This document shows positions 15,267 through 25,172 of a stretch of 47,130 nt of DNA, piece after piece (the stretch's first letter is position 1; each line of letters begins with the position of its first letter). The position numbers and the translations under genes were made by a program. This DNA comes from Rhodospirillaceae bacterium. Its GTDB lineage: Bacteria > Pseudomonadota > Alphaproteobacteria > UBA8366. A model generated the notes under the pieces. The model was not told where the DNA came from. It ran no database searches and saw nothing but the letters and a program-made list of their open reading frames with translations. The DNA lies in contig PAZH01000020.1 of the NCBI GenBank assembly GCA_002716125.1, positions 60,633 through 107,762 on the forward strand, given 5' to 3'.

Positions 15267-18099
15267 GTGATCCCCCCTATCATCCCTGCCGACGAAGACC
15301 ATCGTCAAAACGCCGTCGAATCCCTTGGGCTTCTGGATACGGGCCCGGACGAACGGTTCGATCGAATTACCAGGCTCGCGAAGAATATTTTTGACGTGCC
15401 TTACGCCCTCGTCTGTTTTGTGGACCGTGAACGCGTTTGGTTCAAATCGAAGCTCGACTTGAACGCCGAAGAAGTTCCAAGAAGTACATCTTTTTGCGGT
15501 CACACGATATTGCAGGACGAACTGCTCTTCGTGCCTGACGCATCAGAAGATGAGAGATTTTCAGGCATTCCCTTGGTCACGCAAGAGCCGCATGTCCGCT
15601 TTTATCTCGGCGCCCCAATGATCGAGGCGGACGGGTTTCGGGTTGGAACCTTCTGCCTCATCGACTTAAAACCTCGACCTTTCACGGAAAAGGAATTCGA
15701 CCTGTTCCGCGACCTAGCTGCCAGCGTCCAAGAGCAGATTAGGCAATCGGGCCGAGAGGCCATTTACAACGCTGCAAACGCCAGCCGCTATTTACTAACG
15801 GAGAACGCCCAACGCCTCGAAGAGTATGAAGCGCGCTTTCACAATCTCGTTGAAGGATCATTGCAAGGAATAATGGTCACAACCGGAGAAGAAATTTCAT
15901 TCGTGAACCCGGCTTTGGCGGAATTGTTAGGATATCGGATCGAAGATCTACGGAAAGTCGAAAGCTGGCTGGAACTTGTGTCGCCGGAAGACCGTGAGCG
16001 CGTGTTGGGTTATTGCAAGTCGCGCGCAAGTAACTCATCAGCGCCATCAACCTATGAATACCGAGGCCTACGCAAAGACGGTTCGACAGTCTGGCTGCGC
16101 AATCTTTCAACTAAAGTCGTATGGAACGGTAAACCGGCCGTGCAAGCGACAGTTATCGACATTTCAGCACACATAGCGGCCGAGAAAGAACTCGTCGACG
16201 GCGAAGCCCGATTCCGTGACTTTGCCGAGTCCAGCTCAGACTGGTTCTGGGAGATGGACGAAAAACCTTCGCTACACTTGGTTCTCGGAACGAGTCGAGG
16301 AATTCACAGATTTCCCGCGTGAATGGCATTACGGTAAGACGCGTGAAGAACTCGGTATCCCAGAAGGTCAAGAAAAGCTCTGGGCTGAACATCTCAAACT
16401 GCTCGAAGCGAGAAAGCCTTATCAGAACTTTGAATACCGTCGAGAAGCTCCCGATGGCGTTCGTTGGGTTCGATCGAGCGGCGTGCCCATCTTTGATCAA
16501 GACGGACAGTTCAAAGGGTATCGCGGCACCGGTATCGACATTACGCACGAGAGAGAAATTCGCGAGCTCGCGGATTCCGCAAACAATCTCGTAAAAACTG
16601 CGATAGACGGCTTGAACGAAACATTCTCGCTGTGGGGTCCGGACGACCGGCTGATCCTCTATAACAACAGATTCGCCGAGTTCAATTCACCCATCATGGA
16701 CCACGTCGAACCAGGGATGACCTTCACCAAGTTTGCGCGAACTGCCCTAGAGAACGACTTGTATGAAGAAGCCAAAGGCAATGAAACGACGTGGTTCCGC
16801 AACCGCTTACGCATGCACAAGAATCCGATCGGCCAATTCGAGCAGAAGCGCGCGAATGGCGTATGGTTACTCATCAACGAACAAAGACTTTCGGACGGCA
16901 GCACGATCACGATCTCGGTGGATATAACCCAACGCAAGCAAGCGGAATTTGACCGTCTCGAAAGCGAAGCACGTTTCCAAGATTTTGCGAGATCGAGCGC
17001 CGAACGATTCTGGGAGATGGATAAAGACCTTCGGTTTACGTGGTACTTGGACATGAACCCAGCGAAGATCGAAGAAGCAGAAGAAGATTTTATCGGCAAG
17101 ACGCGTTGGGAACGCGCGAAGGTCGACCCCGATAGCGATCCCGTTTGGTCCAAACACAAGGCGGACTTACTTAAACACTTGCCTTTCCGCAACTTTGACT
17201 ACGTCATCGTCAATGCTGAAGGGGCGGAAACGTGGTGGCGCATCAGCGGTGTCCCGATCTTTGATGAATCCGGTGCGTTCAGTGGATATCGCGGCGTTGG
17301 CGCCGACGTTACGGCGATCAAGGAAACGGAGCGCGAACGCGATCGAGCAATTCAAAAGGCGGCGGAAGCCAATGCCGCAAAATCTGTCTTCCTCGCGTAT
17401 ATGAGCCATGAGCTTCGGACACCGTTGAATGCGATTATCGGGTTTTCCGAGGTCATGACCCATCAAACATTCGGTGAAATCGGTCATCCAAGATATGCCG
17501 AGTATGCAGGGGATATAACCGCCTCCGCACAGCACCTGCTTTCGCTCATCGACGAAGTTCTCGATATATCGAAAATTGAAGCGCAGAAACTCGACATTCG
17601 GGAAACCGTCGTCGAAGTCTCCAATGTACTGGAGATTTCAACATCGATGCTCGCACCGCAGGTCGAATCAAAACACCTCCTCGTCGAAACGAAGGATACG
17701 CTCAAGCACGTTCGCTTACGTGTCGATGAGCGCATGCTTCGCCAGGTGATCATTAACCCCTTAGCGAATGCGATCAAATTCACGCGCGATAACGGCTTCA
17801 TTCGGATTTCGACCGCCCTCACTGAAGATGGGTGCATTGTTATTACGGTCGCCGACAACGGCATCGGCATTCCGGAAGGCGACATTGAACGCGTCTTAGT
17901 ACCTTTCGAGAGAGTACAAACCGGTGACACAAACGCCTATGAAGGCACCGGTCTTGGGCTGCCGCTTTCGAAGCGATTCGTCGAATTACATGACGGCACA
18001 CTATCGCTCGGGAGCACGCTCGACCAAGGCACCACCGTTACGGTCGCCTTTCCGGCGGAACGTACCATTCGACCGGAACAAACAGCTGCGGCCGACTAG
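15267..18099 (+). pseudogene. GAF-PAS sensor histidine kinase interrupted by a +1 frameshift
   Basis: Two overlapping frames (15267-16322 and one continuing to 18099) together encode one protein. Frame 1 gives a GAF domain (about residues 20-165) and a first PAS domain, then runs to FWEMDE and leaves frame. The next frame resumes with NLRYTWFSERVEEF. Removing one A from the A5 run at 16261-16265 restores a single 943-residue protein. It continues through three further PAS modules (the last begins FWEMDKDLRFTW, showing what the broken site should look like), a HisKA box MSHELRTPLNAI, and an ATPase domain with DNGIGIP and GTGLGLPLSKR. The GTG start at 15267 follows a purine-rich stretch. No receiver domain is seen. 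Real lesion or homopolymer sequencing error cannot be told apart here. The end shares CTAG with the convergent amidase gene. Confidence 0.85.
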
Positions 18100-19523
18100 T
18101 CGCCGACCCAGGCCAAATTCGGGCGCGCATCTTTCCAATTCGTCGCTTGTTCGTAAGCGTAACCTGCGCGCAGGACGACCGCTTCATCGAAGGGCTTTCC
18201 GTTCAATAGCAATCCGATGGGAAGCCCTTTCGAAGTGAATCCGCACGGCAGGGAAAGACCGCAAAGGCCCAGCCGATTCCCGACATTTGTGTTGGCCATG
18301 TACTGGCCGGCGTAGTCCAGATAAACATCCAATGATTCGTCGACCGTCGCCACGGGCATTGCAGGAATTCGCGCTGACGGCGATATCACGACATCGACGT
18401 CGCGAAGCGTCTCCATCTGCGAAGCACGCAACGCTTTCAATTCATTCATCATTTTTACGTAGTCGGTTGCCAAGTAATCCCGTTCACCCAGCATCCGCGG
18501 ACCCACAACCGGATCCATTAGATCCACCTTCGTCTTTAGTCGTTCTTCATGAATCACCGCTGCTTCCACACCGTTGACCACTGAAGACATTTGGGTGACC
18601 GCTTCAGCTTCCGGATAAGGTACGTTTTCAACGGTTGCGCCCAATTCTCGAAATACATCAGCCGTCGCCAAGACCGCTTTCTCGACCTCAGGATCGAGGT
18701 TGTCGAAAAATGCATGCTCCGGAATTCCAAACCGTAGACCTTTGACGCCGGCCTTTAACGAACGCAGGACATCTTCCGGTTGAATGCCGATTGTACTTTC
18801 GTCCCGTGCGTCTTCCCCTTGCAGAATTTGGTAGATGAGCGCCGCATCCTCGACACTGCGTGTCAACGGTCCAACCGAATCCAATGTCCAACTTAGCGGG
18901 AAGACCCCGAAACGACTGATCCGTCCGACGGTCGATTTGAGGCCAACGGTTCCGGACAGACCTGCCGGCACGCGGACAGATCCGCCGGTGTCCGTACCGA
19001 GTCCCATGGGCGCCATACCGCTCGCCACCGCGACCGCCGTGCCCGCACTTGAGCCGCCTGGCACACAATGTTCCTCGCACCAAGGGTTATGCGGCGTACC
19101 TTGAATATGATTGATCCCGACGATGCCTTTAGCGAATTCGACTGTGATTGTCTTGCCGAGGACAATCATACCGGCCGCTGCAAGACGACGGGTGACTTCG
19201 CTTTCTTCGGTCTTCGGATCGGGATCGAGTGTTTGCGAGCCTGCTGTCGTCGGCATACCGACAACATCATAAAGATCCTTCACACCGTAAGGGATGCCAT
19301 GCAGCGGCCCCAAGTCGCGCCCCGAAGCAAGCAGCGCTTCGGCGGACTTGGCTTCCGCCATCGCGCGATCCGCCGTCACGAGATTGAAGGCGTTGAGCGG
19401 GCCGTTCAATTTTTCGATTCGTTCAATAAAATGCGCGGTTAATCCAGTCGGCGTGATCTCCCCCGACCTCAGCATCGCGGCCAATTCCGTGATAGATCGA
19501 TAGTGCAGCGGCTGTTCGCCCAT
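18096..19523 (-). CDS. Amidase-signature family hydrolase
   Basis: 475 residues from ATG 19523, chosen because GGGAGG precedes it and the longer frame (to 19652) would run into the divergent LLM gene. The Ser-cis-Ser-Lys triad is visible: Lys in GVKDLYD, the serines in PGGSSAGTAVAVASG and GTDTGGSVRVPAG. The family hydrolyses amides to acid and ammonia. It is unlikely to be GatA because a dedicated gatA lies at 34815 in gatCAB. It converges with the sensor kinase gene (4-bp overlap at the stops) and diverges from the LLM oxidoreductase gene. Substrate unknown; probably part of the catabolic block. Confidence 0.9.
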   Translation of the reverse strand: MGEQPLHYRSITELAAMLRSGEITPTGLTAHFIERIEKLNGPLNAFNLVTADRAMAEAKSAEALLASGRDLGPLHGIPYGVKDLYDVVGMPTTAGSQTLDPDPKTEESEVTRRLAAAGMIVLGKTITVEFAKGIVGINHIQGTPHNPWCEEHCVPGGSSAGTAVAVASGMAPMGLGTDTGGSVRVPAGLSGTVGLKSTVGRISRFGVFPLSWTLDSVGPLTRSVEDAALIYQILQGEDARDESTIGIQPEDVLRSLKAGVKGLRFGIPEHAFFDNLDPEVEKAVLATADVFRELGATVENVPYPEAEAVTQMSSVVNGVEAAVIHEERLKTKVDLMDPVVGPRMLGERDYLATDYVKMMNELKALRASQMETLRDVDVVISPSARIPAMPVATVDESLDVYLDYAGQYMANTNVGNRLGLCGLSLPCGFTSKGLPIGLLLNGKPFDEAVVLRAGYAYEQATNWKDARPNLAWVGD

Positions 19524-19623
19524 AACGCCCTCCCAAAGGTTTGTGAATCTGTCCGTCGGCTGGAAAGTACCGCCGCGCGAGCGATCTTGATAACCTGAGG
19601 CCGGTTTTACAAGGAATTGCCGC

Positions 19624-20463
19624 ATGAAATTCGGGGTCGCCATCTTTTTCACGGACTACTCGATCAAACCGACGGTGCTCGCCCGGGCGCTCGAGGATCG
19701 GGGCTTCGATTCGCTTTGGTGCCCCGAGCATTCCCATATTCCAGTTTCGAGGATGTCCGAGTGGCCGCAACAAGGTGAATTGCCGCAGAAGTACTACGAT
19801 GTCATGGATCCGTTCGTGACGTTGTCCCAGGCGGCCGCCGTCACGGATAATTTAAAAGTGGCGACCGGCATCTGTTTGGTACCCCAACGCGACCCAATCC
19901 AGACGGCTAAAGAAGCGGCGTCATTGGATTCATTGTCCGGGGGCCGGTTCTTGATGGGGGTGGGATCTGGCTGGAATCAGGACGAACTCGCCCATCACGG
20001 TACGGAATTCAAATCCCGTCATAAAGTGCTGCGTGAGCGGATCGAAGCGATGCGGATCATTTGGTCGCAAGAGGTCGCCGAATATCACGGTGCGTTTGTT
20101 GACTTCAACGAGATGAAGACCTGGCCGAAGCCTGTCCAACAACCAGGGCCGCCGATCTATGTTGGCGGCGAATTTCCCTACGGCGCGCGGCGCACGCTTG
20201 CCTTTGGCGACGGATGGCTACCGCACGCGAAACGTCCGAAATACGATCTGCTCGATATCCTCCCGCAATTCCGCCAGATGGAAGCGGAGCACGACCGAGA
20301 TCCGGGATCGACACCAATTTCCGTTTTTGGCCCGGATCCGGATGCCGATGTTATAGCCCGCTATCGTGAGTCGGATGTCGAGCGGCTAATCTTTAATCTG
20401 GCGCCTGAAGGCGAAGATTCGGCGCTCACAACGCTCGACGCGTGGGCGAAACTAATCGCATAG
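19624..20463 (+). CDS. LLM-class (luciferase-like) oxidoreductase, probable F420-dependent
   Basis: 279 residues with a luciferase-like TIM-barrel pattern: MKFGVAIFFTDYS, GFDSLWCPEHSHIP, KVATGICLVPQRDPI, LDSLSGGRFLMGVGSGWN and PPIYVGGEFPYGARR. The GVGSGWN and SLWCPEH signatures are typical of the F420-type subgroup, though FMN use cannot be excluded. It is the first gene of a four-gene plus-strand operon: 12 bases to the next dioxygenase, then an 8-base overlap and a 3-base gap. Likely reduces or oxidises an organic intermediate handled by its neighbours. Confidence 0.88.
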   Translation: MKFGVAIFFTDYSIKPTVLARALEDRGFDSLWCPEHSHIPVSRMSEWPQQGELPQKYYDVMDPFVTLSQAAAVTDNLKVATGICLVPQRDPIQTAKEAASLDSLSGGRFLMGVGSGWNQDELAHHGTEFKSRHKVLRERIEAMRIIWSQEVAEYHGAFVDFNEMKTWPKPVQQPGPPIYVGGEFPYGARRTLAFGDGWLPHAKRPKYDLLDILPQFRQMEAEHDRDPGSTPISVFGPDPDADVIARYRESDVERLIFNLAPEGEDSALTTLDAWAKLIA

Positions 20464-20475
20464 GAGAAACCGGAG

Positions 20476-21378
20476 ATGGCGATTGAAATCACACCGAAAC
20501 GCCCGTCGTTCTTTGCGGAAGTTTCCGGTGTCGATCTACGTCAACCACTGGCAGCGAAACAATGGCAAGAAATTCAAACCGCGTTTCACGAATACGCCAT
20601 CCTGTTTTTCCGCGCTCAACCTCTCACGGACGAAGAGCATATCGCGTTCAGCGCTCGTTTCGGTCCGGTCTTCACGGCAACGAACTATCACTGGAAGACG
20701 GAAGCGAGACGTGTGCACGCGAAGATGGCCGATATCTCCAACATCGGAACCGATGGCGCGATTCTTCCGGCCGACGACGAGCGCCGATTCCACAGCCGCG
20801 CAAATGAACTCTGGCACACGGACAATACGTTCAAATTTGTACCGGCGCGATGTTCATTGCTTCTCGCACGAGAAGTGCCCGAGCAAGGCGGCGATACAGA
20901 ATTCGCCGATATGCGTGCCGCTTACGACGCACTCACAGAAGAAAAGAAAATCGAGATTGAAGACCTCGTCGTTGAACATAGCATTGTCTATTCGCGCACC
21001 TTGCTGGGATTTAACGGCTATACGGACGGTGCCAAGCAGGAATTACCGCCCGTCCCACAAGTCTTAGTGCGCCACAACGGGCAAACGAACCGCAAGGCTC
21101 TCTACCTCGCATCGCACGGTTCCCACATCGTCGGGTGGCCGAAAGAACGCGGCAGAACTCTTCTCGACGAGTTGACGACGCATGCAACACAATCGGCATT
21201 TACCTATCGTCATAAATGGCATCCGGGTGATCTCATTCTTTGGGACAACCGATGTACCATGCATCGCGCGACGCCCTACGATGAGTTCAACACACGACGC
21301 GACCTACAGCGGACAACCGTCTCCGACGAGATCAACTCCGTCGAAAGGCGCGAATTGGAAAGAGCATCCCATGTCTGA
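20476..21378 (+). CDS. TauD/TfdA-family Fe(II)/2-oxoglutarate dioxygenase (copy 2 of 5)
   Basis: 300 residues, preceded by GGAG at a good distance. Iron ligands appear in LWHTDNTF (HxD) and WDNRCTMHRATPYD (distal His), with a downstream Arg in DLQRTTV. The N-terminus AEVSGVDLRQPL is typical. The MHRATPYD form is shared with copy 3 and differs from the ALNDY form of copies 4 and 5, so it belongs to the TfdA-like group (aryloxyalkanoate-type). The bicupin gene starts inside its last codons (8-base overlap), so translation is coupled. Confidence 0.92.
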   Translation: MAIEITPKRPSFFAEVSGVDLRQPLAAKQWQEIQTAFHEYAILFFRAQPLTDEEHIAFSARFGPVFTATNYHWKTEARRVHAKMADISNIGTDGAILPADDERRFHSRANELWHTDNTFKFVPARCSLLLAREVPEQGGDTEFADMRAAYDALTEEKKIEIEDLVVEHSIVYSRTLLGFNGYTDGAKQELPPVPQVLVRHNGQTNRKALYLASHGSHIVGWPKERGRTLLDELTTHATQSAFTYRHKWHPGDLILWDNRCTMHRATPYDEFNTRRDLQRTTVSDEINSVERRELERASHV

Positions 21379-22327
21379 AAGCGATCAGAAAACGCGGGTC
21401 TCCGAGTTACCCGCGCAAACTGCGACGAACCCCATAACGCCGGCGCAAAGCCGCGCACGTTTCTTTAACTCGGGCAATGCTTTTAACGTACAGCTACCGC
21501 CCGTGCCGGATTGCGCCTTTTCCGATGAGCCGAAGGAAGCCCTCGCCGAAGACACGCCGACAGGTATGATCTATTGCGACATATCGGATCAACTCGACTG
21601 CCCATTCCCTGCAACATCGCCGTTGGTACTGGCGGGCTATGCGCGTATCAACGCGGGCGAATCTCTTACGACAAATCAGTGTGCGAGCGGCGTGATCGCC
21701 TACGTCATTGCGGGCACAGGCACGACCACTTGTGGCGATGAAATCGTTGAGTGGTCGTCGGGAGACATCATGCTTTTTCCCGGCGGTATCCCGCAGTTAC
21801 ATGCCGCCGAAGAAGTAAATGCCGTACTTTGGATCGTTAGCAACGAGCCTCAGGTCGCGTTCGAGAATTTGCAGCCGCCGGCGCCAAACGAAGCGCCGAC
21901 CGGTGTCGTTCATTTCACGCGCAGCGACATCGAAGGTCAGATCGACCATTTAATCGAAAATGCCGAAGAGGGCGAGTTGCCGGGTTATGCTGTTGTCTTG
22001 TCGTCGGAGCAACAGGAAGCCAGCCGGAACGTTCTACCGACATTGACCTTGGCGATGAATTCGCTGCCCGGCGGTACCATGCAACGGCCGCACAGGCACA
22101 ATTCCGTCGCCGTCAGCCTCGTCGTCAGCGGCGAAGGCTGCTATTCCATCGTCGACGGCAACCGAAAAGATTGGTCCGCTTGGGCGACGACTGTGACACC
22201 TGCTGTTTCTGTTCATTCGCATCACAACAGCGGAAATAGCCGCGCCCTTTTCCTCATCGTGCAGGACGGCGGCCTCTACTATCATACACGAGCGATGGGT
22301 TTCGAATTTGCGGAACACGGCAGTTGA
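21371..22327 (+). CDS. Bicupin protein, gentisate-dioxygenase-like
   Basis: 318 residues from ATG 21371; the longer upstream extension of this frame lies inside the preceding gene. The protein holds two cupin barrels. The first (about residues 90-165) has SGVIAYVIAGTGTTTCGDE but lacks the His ligands. The second (about 225-305) has GGTMQRPHRHNSVAVSLVVSG in pieces, with HRH and later HSHHNSGN, and probably holds the metal. This layout resembles gentisate 1,2-dioxygenase and related ring-cleaving bicupins, but it could also be a non-ring-cleaving member. It lies between two TauD genes, coupled to both. Confidence 0.8.
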   Translation: MSESDQKTRVSELPAQTATNPITPAQSRARFFNSGNAFNVQLPPVPDCAFSDEPKEALAEDTPTGMIYCDISDQLDCPFPATSPLVLAGYARINAGESLTTNQCASGVIAYVIAGTGTTTCGDEIVEWSSGDIMLFPGGIPQLHAAEEVNAVLWIVSNEPQVAFENLQPPAPNEAPTGVVHFTRSDIEGQIDHLIENAEEGELPGYAVVLSSEQQEASRNVLPTLTLAMNSLPGGTMQRPHRHNSVAVSLVVSGEGCYSIVDGNRKDWSAWATTVTPAVSVHSHHNSGNSRALFLIVQDGGLYYHTRAMGFEFAEHGS

Positions 22328-22330
22328 ACG

Positions 22331-23212
22331 ATGGCGGCGACGGGAACCATATCGATCAAGCCTCTCCATCCCGCTCTTGGCGCGGAAATTCGCGGTGTCG
22401 ACCTTACCCAACAGATTTCTCAAGAAACCTTCCGCGACATTCACGATGCCTGGATGGAATATCTTGTCCTCGTATTTCCAGATCAACCCGTCACAGACGA
22501 ACAGCACATCACGTTTGCCCGAATGTTCGGCGATTTGGAGACACATCACCAAGACATCATTAAGTCGTCACATAAACCCGAAATTTTTCGCGTCTCAAAT
22601 GTTGATGACGACGGAAATCTAATGCGGCCAGACGATCCGGTGATCGCTCAAATCTCGCTCGCACAACGCTGGCATACAGACAGTAGTTATCGACCGACGC
22701 CGTCGATGGGCTCCATTCTTCATGGCATTGAGATCACAAAGAATGGCGGCAAGACCTGCTTCACGAATATGTATAAAGTCTACGAGGCACTGCCGACGCA
22801 ACTGGCTGAGCGCCTAAAATGCCGCCGGATTCGTCATAATTTCGGTTTCTTGGAAACCCTGGCGCCGTTCAAACCACTTACGGCGAAAGAACGGGCTGCC
22901 ATGCCGCCCGTTTGGCAACCGGCCGAACGTCGGCATCCGGTTACCGGGAAAACGTCGCTCTATATCAGCCCGATATATAACGACGGCATCGAGGGCGTCG
23001 ATGAGGACGACGTCGGCGACCTGATCGCCGAGTTGATCGAAATCGCCGAGCGGCCGGAATTCGTTTATGCCCACGAGTGGGCGCCCCACGATATCGTCAT
23101 CTGGGACAACCGCTGCACCATGCATCGTGTAACGCCGTACGACCTCTCAGATCGCCGCGTTATGCATCGCACGACGATCGTCGGCGACGGCCCGGTATCG
23201 GCCGCTCGCTAA
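22331..23212 (+). CDS. TauD/TfdA-family Fe(II)/2-oxoglutarate dioxygenase (copy 3 of 5)
   Basis: 293 residues. HxD is in RWHTDSSYRP, the distal His in WDNRCTMHRVTPYD, and the Arg in VMHRTTIVG. GAEIRGVDLTQQIS marks the N-terminus. It is closest in motif form to copy 2, which suggests a local duplication around the bicupin gene, although the two differ at many positions. It starts 3 bases after the bicupin stop and ends the plus-strand operon; the next gene is convergent, 21 bases away. Confidence 0.92.
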   Translation: MAATGTISIKPLHPALGAEIRGVDLTQQISQETFRDIHDAWMEYLVLVFPDQPVTDEQHITFARMFGDLETHHQDIIKSSHKPEIFRVSNVDDDGNLMRPDDPVIAQISLAQRWHTDSSYRPTPSMGSILHGIEITKNGGKTCFTNMYKVYEALPTQLAERLKCRRIRHNFGFLETLAPFKPLTAKERAAMPPVWQPAERRHPVTGKTSLYISPIYNDGIEGVDEDDVGDLIAELIEIAERPEFVYAHEWAPHDIVIWDNRCTMHRVTPYDLSDRRVMHRTTIVGDGPVSAAR

Positions 23213-23233
23213 AGCGCCGCGAAACTCGGCGCC

Positions 23234-23683
23234 TTATTCGGCTTTAAGCATGTGGCTGGGAATCTGCTGATCTTCCGTCTCCGTATCCCAGGCTTGGCCG
23301 GCAATTCGCCAGGCACCCTCGGATTTAACCAATAATATTGCTTCGACGTTGCGAGACATGCCCCCTTCGCCTTCATCCAATTCACATACGGCGAGCGCGA
23401 CCGCGACATTTCCAAATACATAAATCTCGTCGCCCAAGAGCCGTTCATCCAATTCAGGCAGCGACGTTTTCGACAAACCTCTCATGCGATTGATAAATTC
23501 CGGAACAGATGTGCGGGTCACGGGTCGGCTTCCCGGATAGAGCGGCGCATCAGGCAGAAAGTCTGCGGCGAACCCATCCCAGTCCGCGCGGCGCGATTTC
23601 GACCAAGACAGGCTGCCAAATTGCCGCTCGATCAACGCTCTAATTTGCGCTCGATCATCCACGCTCGGATCCGACACAACCAC
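23234..23683 (-). CDS. SnoaL/NTF2-like protein
   Basis: About 149 residues with an NTF2-like alpha+beta pattern: a helical start (VDDRAQIRALIERQF), DWDGFAADFLPDAPLYP, then strands RNVEAILLVKSEGAWRIAGQAWDTE ending the cone-shaped barrel. Such small proteins are polyketide cyclases, dehydratases or isomerases, or have no known activity. The start is a GTG (23683, possibly 23677), both near a G-rich stretch. It is the last gene of a minus-strand group that includes a TauD gene and two carboxymuconolactone-decarboxylase-like genes. Confidence 0.78.
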   Translation of the reverse strand: MVVSDPSVDDRAQIRALIERQFGSLSWSKSRRADWDGFAADFLPDAPLYPGSRPVTRTSVPEFINRMRGLSKTSLPELDERLLGDEIYVFGNVAVALAVCELDEGEGGMSRNVEAILLVKSEGAWRIAGQAWDTETEDQQIPSHMLKAE

Positions 23684-23709
23684 CCCCGCTTTTCATCGTT
23701 TTCTTTGCG

Positions 23710-24552
23710 TCACGCCGGAGTCTCGCCGGCGATCGAAATACGCCACATTTCACGCCGTTTGCCTTGATAGTCATTCAAGGCAGAATGCTGTACTGCCCGG
23801 TTGTCCCAAATAGCAAATGTGGCCGGACGCCATTTATAGCGACACGTGAACTCGGGCAGCGCTTTATGACGGTGCAGGAACTCCAAGAGTGGTTTGCTTT
23901 CCGCTTCGCGCCAGCCAACGAAATGGGTTGTGTGCAGCGCATTGACGTAAAGCGCCTTCCGACCCGTTTCGGGATGCGTGCGAACAACCGGATGAATGCC
24001 CTCTAACTTCTGATCGCGGTTTATCAGCTTCACGCTTTGGTAAGCATTTCCCGCAGCACGTCCTCCGCCCTTCCGCGCCGATGCACTGTTCACGGCCCGC
24101 AAGGGCGCTAGTAGCTCTTTCATTCCCGGCGATAGCGTCTCGTAAGCCTGATACATATTCGCGAACATTGTGTCGCCGCCGGTATCCGGCACCTCAATCG
24201 AATAAAGCGCCGTGGCTTTTGGCGGCTGCTCCGTGTAGGTCGTGTCGGAATGCCACCCCTCGCCGAAAATCTTCGTTTCAGACGCCTCTTTGATCAACGG
24301 GATGACAAACGGCTCCTCCGGCAGCCCTTCAACGAAAGGATAATAAATGAGCTCGCCAAATTGACGGCCCACCTTTGCCAAGCCCTGCGGGTCCAATCGC
24401 TGGTCCGGAAAGACCAAGACCATCCGCTCTCGAAAAGCTTGCCGGATTTCATCCCACACCGCATCGGACGCAACCGTCAGATCGACACCTTGCACCTCCG
24501 CCCCCAACGAACCCGACAACGGGCGAACCTGAATATGTTCGAACGACATCAT
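23710..24552 (-). CDS. TauD/TfdA-family Fe(II)/2-oxoglutarate dioxygenase (copy 4 of 5)
   Basis: 280 residues (ATG 24552 or the adjacent ATG 24549). Iron ligands: GWHSDTTYTEQPP (HxD) and WDNRAVQHSALNDY (distal His), with Arg in REMWRISIAG. The QHSALNDYxGxRR form places it with copy 5 in the TauD-like (taurine or sulfonate) group rather than the TfdA-like group. It starts 3 bases after the upstream decarboxylase-like gene, so it is co-transcribed with it. Substrate not determined. Confidence 0.92.
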   Translation of the reverse strand: MMSFEHIQVRPLSGSLGAEVQGVDLTVASDAVWDEIRQAFRERMVLVFPDQRLDPQGLAKVGRQFGELIYYPFVEGLPEEPFVIPLIKEASETKIFGEGWHSDTTYTEQPPKATALYSIEVPDTGGDTMFANMYQAYETLSPGMKELLAPLRAVNSASARKGGGRAAGNAYQSVKLINRDQKLEGIHPVVRTHPETGRKALYVNALHTTHFVGWREAESKPLLEFLHRHKALPEFTCRYKWRPATFAIWDNRAVQHSALNDYQGKRREMWRISIAGETPA

Positions 24553-24555
24553 CGA

Positions 24556-24861
24556 TCACTCGTCGTCAAATATCTCCGCCGCGAGTCGCCCGGCATTCAC
24601 CGCCGTTGGCCAGCCCGCGTAGAAGGCCAGGTGCGTGATCACACCGCGAATCTCATCTTTGGTAACGCCGTTATCCAATGCCCGCTGCAAATGACCACGC
24701 AGCTCAGGCGTCCGATAGAGCGCCATCAACGCTGAGATCGTAATGAGACTCCGATCCCGCTTCGATAGTTCCGGCTGCTCCCATACATCGTCATAGACAA
24801 CCTCATCCCGCAGCCGGCCAAGCTGCGGGACCAATTCATAAGGCGTTTTCTGGGTCACCAT
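24556..24861 (-). CDS. Carboxymuconolactone decarboxylase (AhpD-fold) family protein, copy B
   Basis: 101 residues from ATG 24861, the start matching the N-terminus of its neighbour (KTPYE). The AhpD/CMD signature includes WEQPELSKRDRSLITIS, RALDNGVTKDEIRGVITHLAFYAG in pieces, and AGRLAAEIF. It has no CxxC pair, so it fits the decarboxylase-like branch (PcaC-like) and not the peroxidase branch. It lies 8 bases after a near-identical copy, showing a recent tandem duplication. Probably forms a homo- or hetero-oligomer with the neighbour. Confidence 0.88.
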   Translation of the reverse strand: MVTQKTPYELVPQLGRLRDEVVYDDVWEQPELSKRDRSLITISALMALYRTPELRGHLQRALDNGVTKDEIRGVITHLAFYAGWPTAVNAGRLAAEIFDDE

Positions 24862-24869
24862 CTTTTCGC

Positions 24870-25172
24870 TCAATCGTCTTCGAAAATTTCCGCCGCAATT
24901 CGGCCCGCATTTACTGCCGTCGGCCATCCGGCATAAAAGGCGAGATGGGTGATCATGCCGCGTATCTCATCTTGTGTGACACCGTTGTCGAGGGCGCGTT
25001 TCATGTGACCGCGGAGCTCATCCGTCCGATAGAGTGCGGTCAGGACCGATATCGTGACCAAACTCCGATCCCGCTTCGAAAGCTCCGGCTGCTCCCAAAC
25101 GTCACCGAACAGAACGTCATCGCGCAATTTACCGAGCTGCGGGACGACTTCATAAGGGGTCTTTTTTGCCAT
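24870..25172 (-). CDS. Carboxymuconolactone decarboxylase (AhpD-fold) family protein, copy A
   Basis: 100 residues, first gene of the minus-strand group. Same motif order as the downstream copy (WEQPELSKRDRSLVTIS, RALDNGVTQDEIRGMITH, FYAGWPTAVNAGRIAAE). Roughly four fifths of positions are identical by eye, and the differences are mostly conservative. No CxxC. The 112-bp gap upstream, shared with the divergent MetE-like gene, is the only place for a promoter. Function beyond the family (gamma-carboxymuconolactone decarboxylase or related lactone/hydroxyacid chemistry) is not determined. Confidence 0.88.
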   Translation of the reverse strand: MAKKTPYEVVPQLGKLRDDVLFGDVWEQPELSKRDRSLVTISVLTALYRTDELRGHMKRALDNGVTQDEIRGMITHLAFYAGWPTAVNAGRIAAEIFEDD

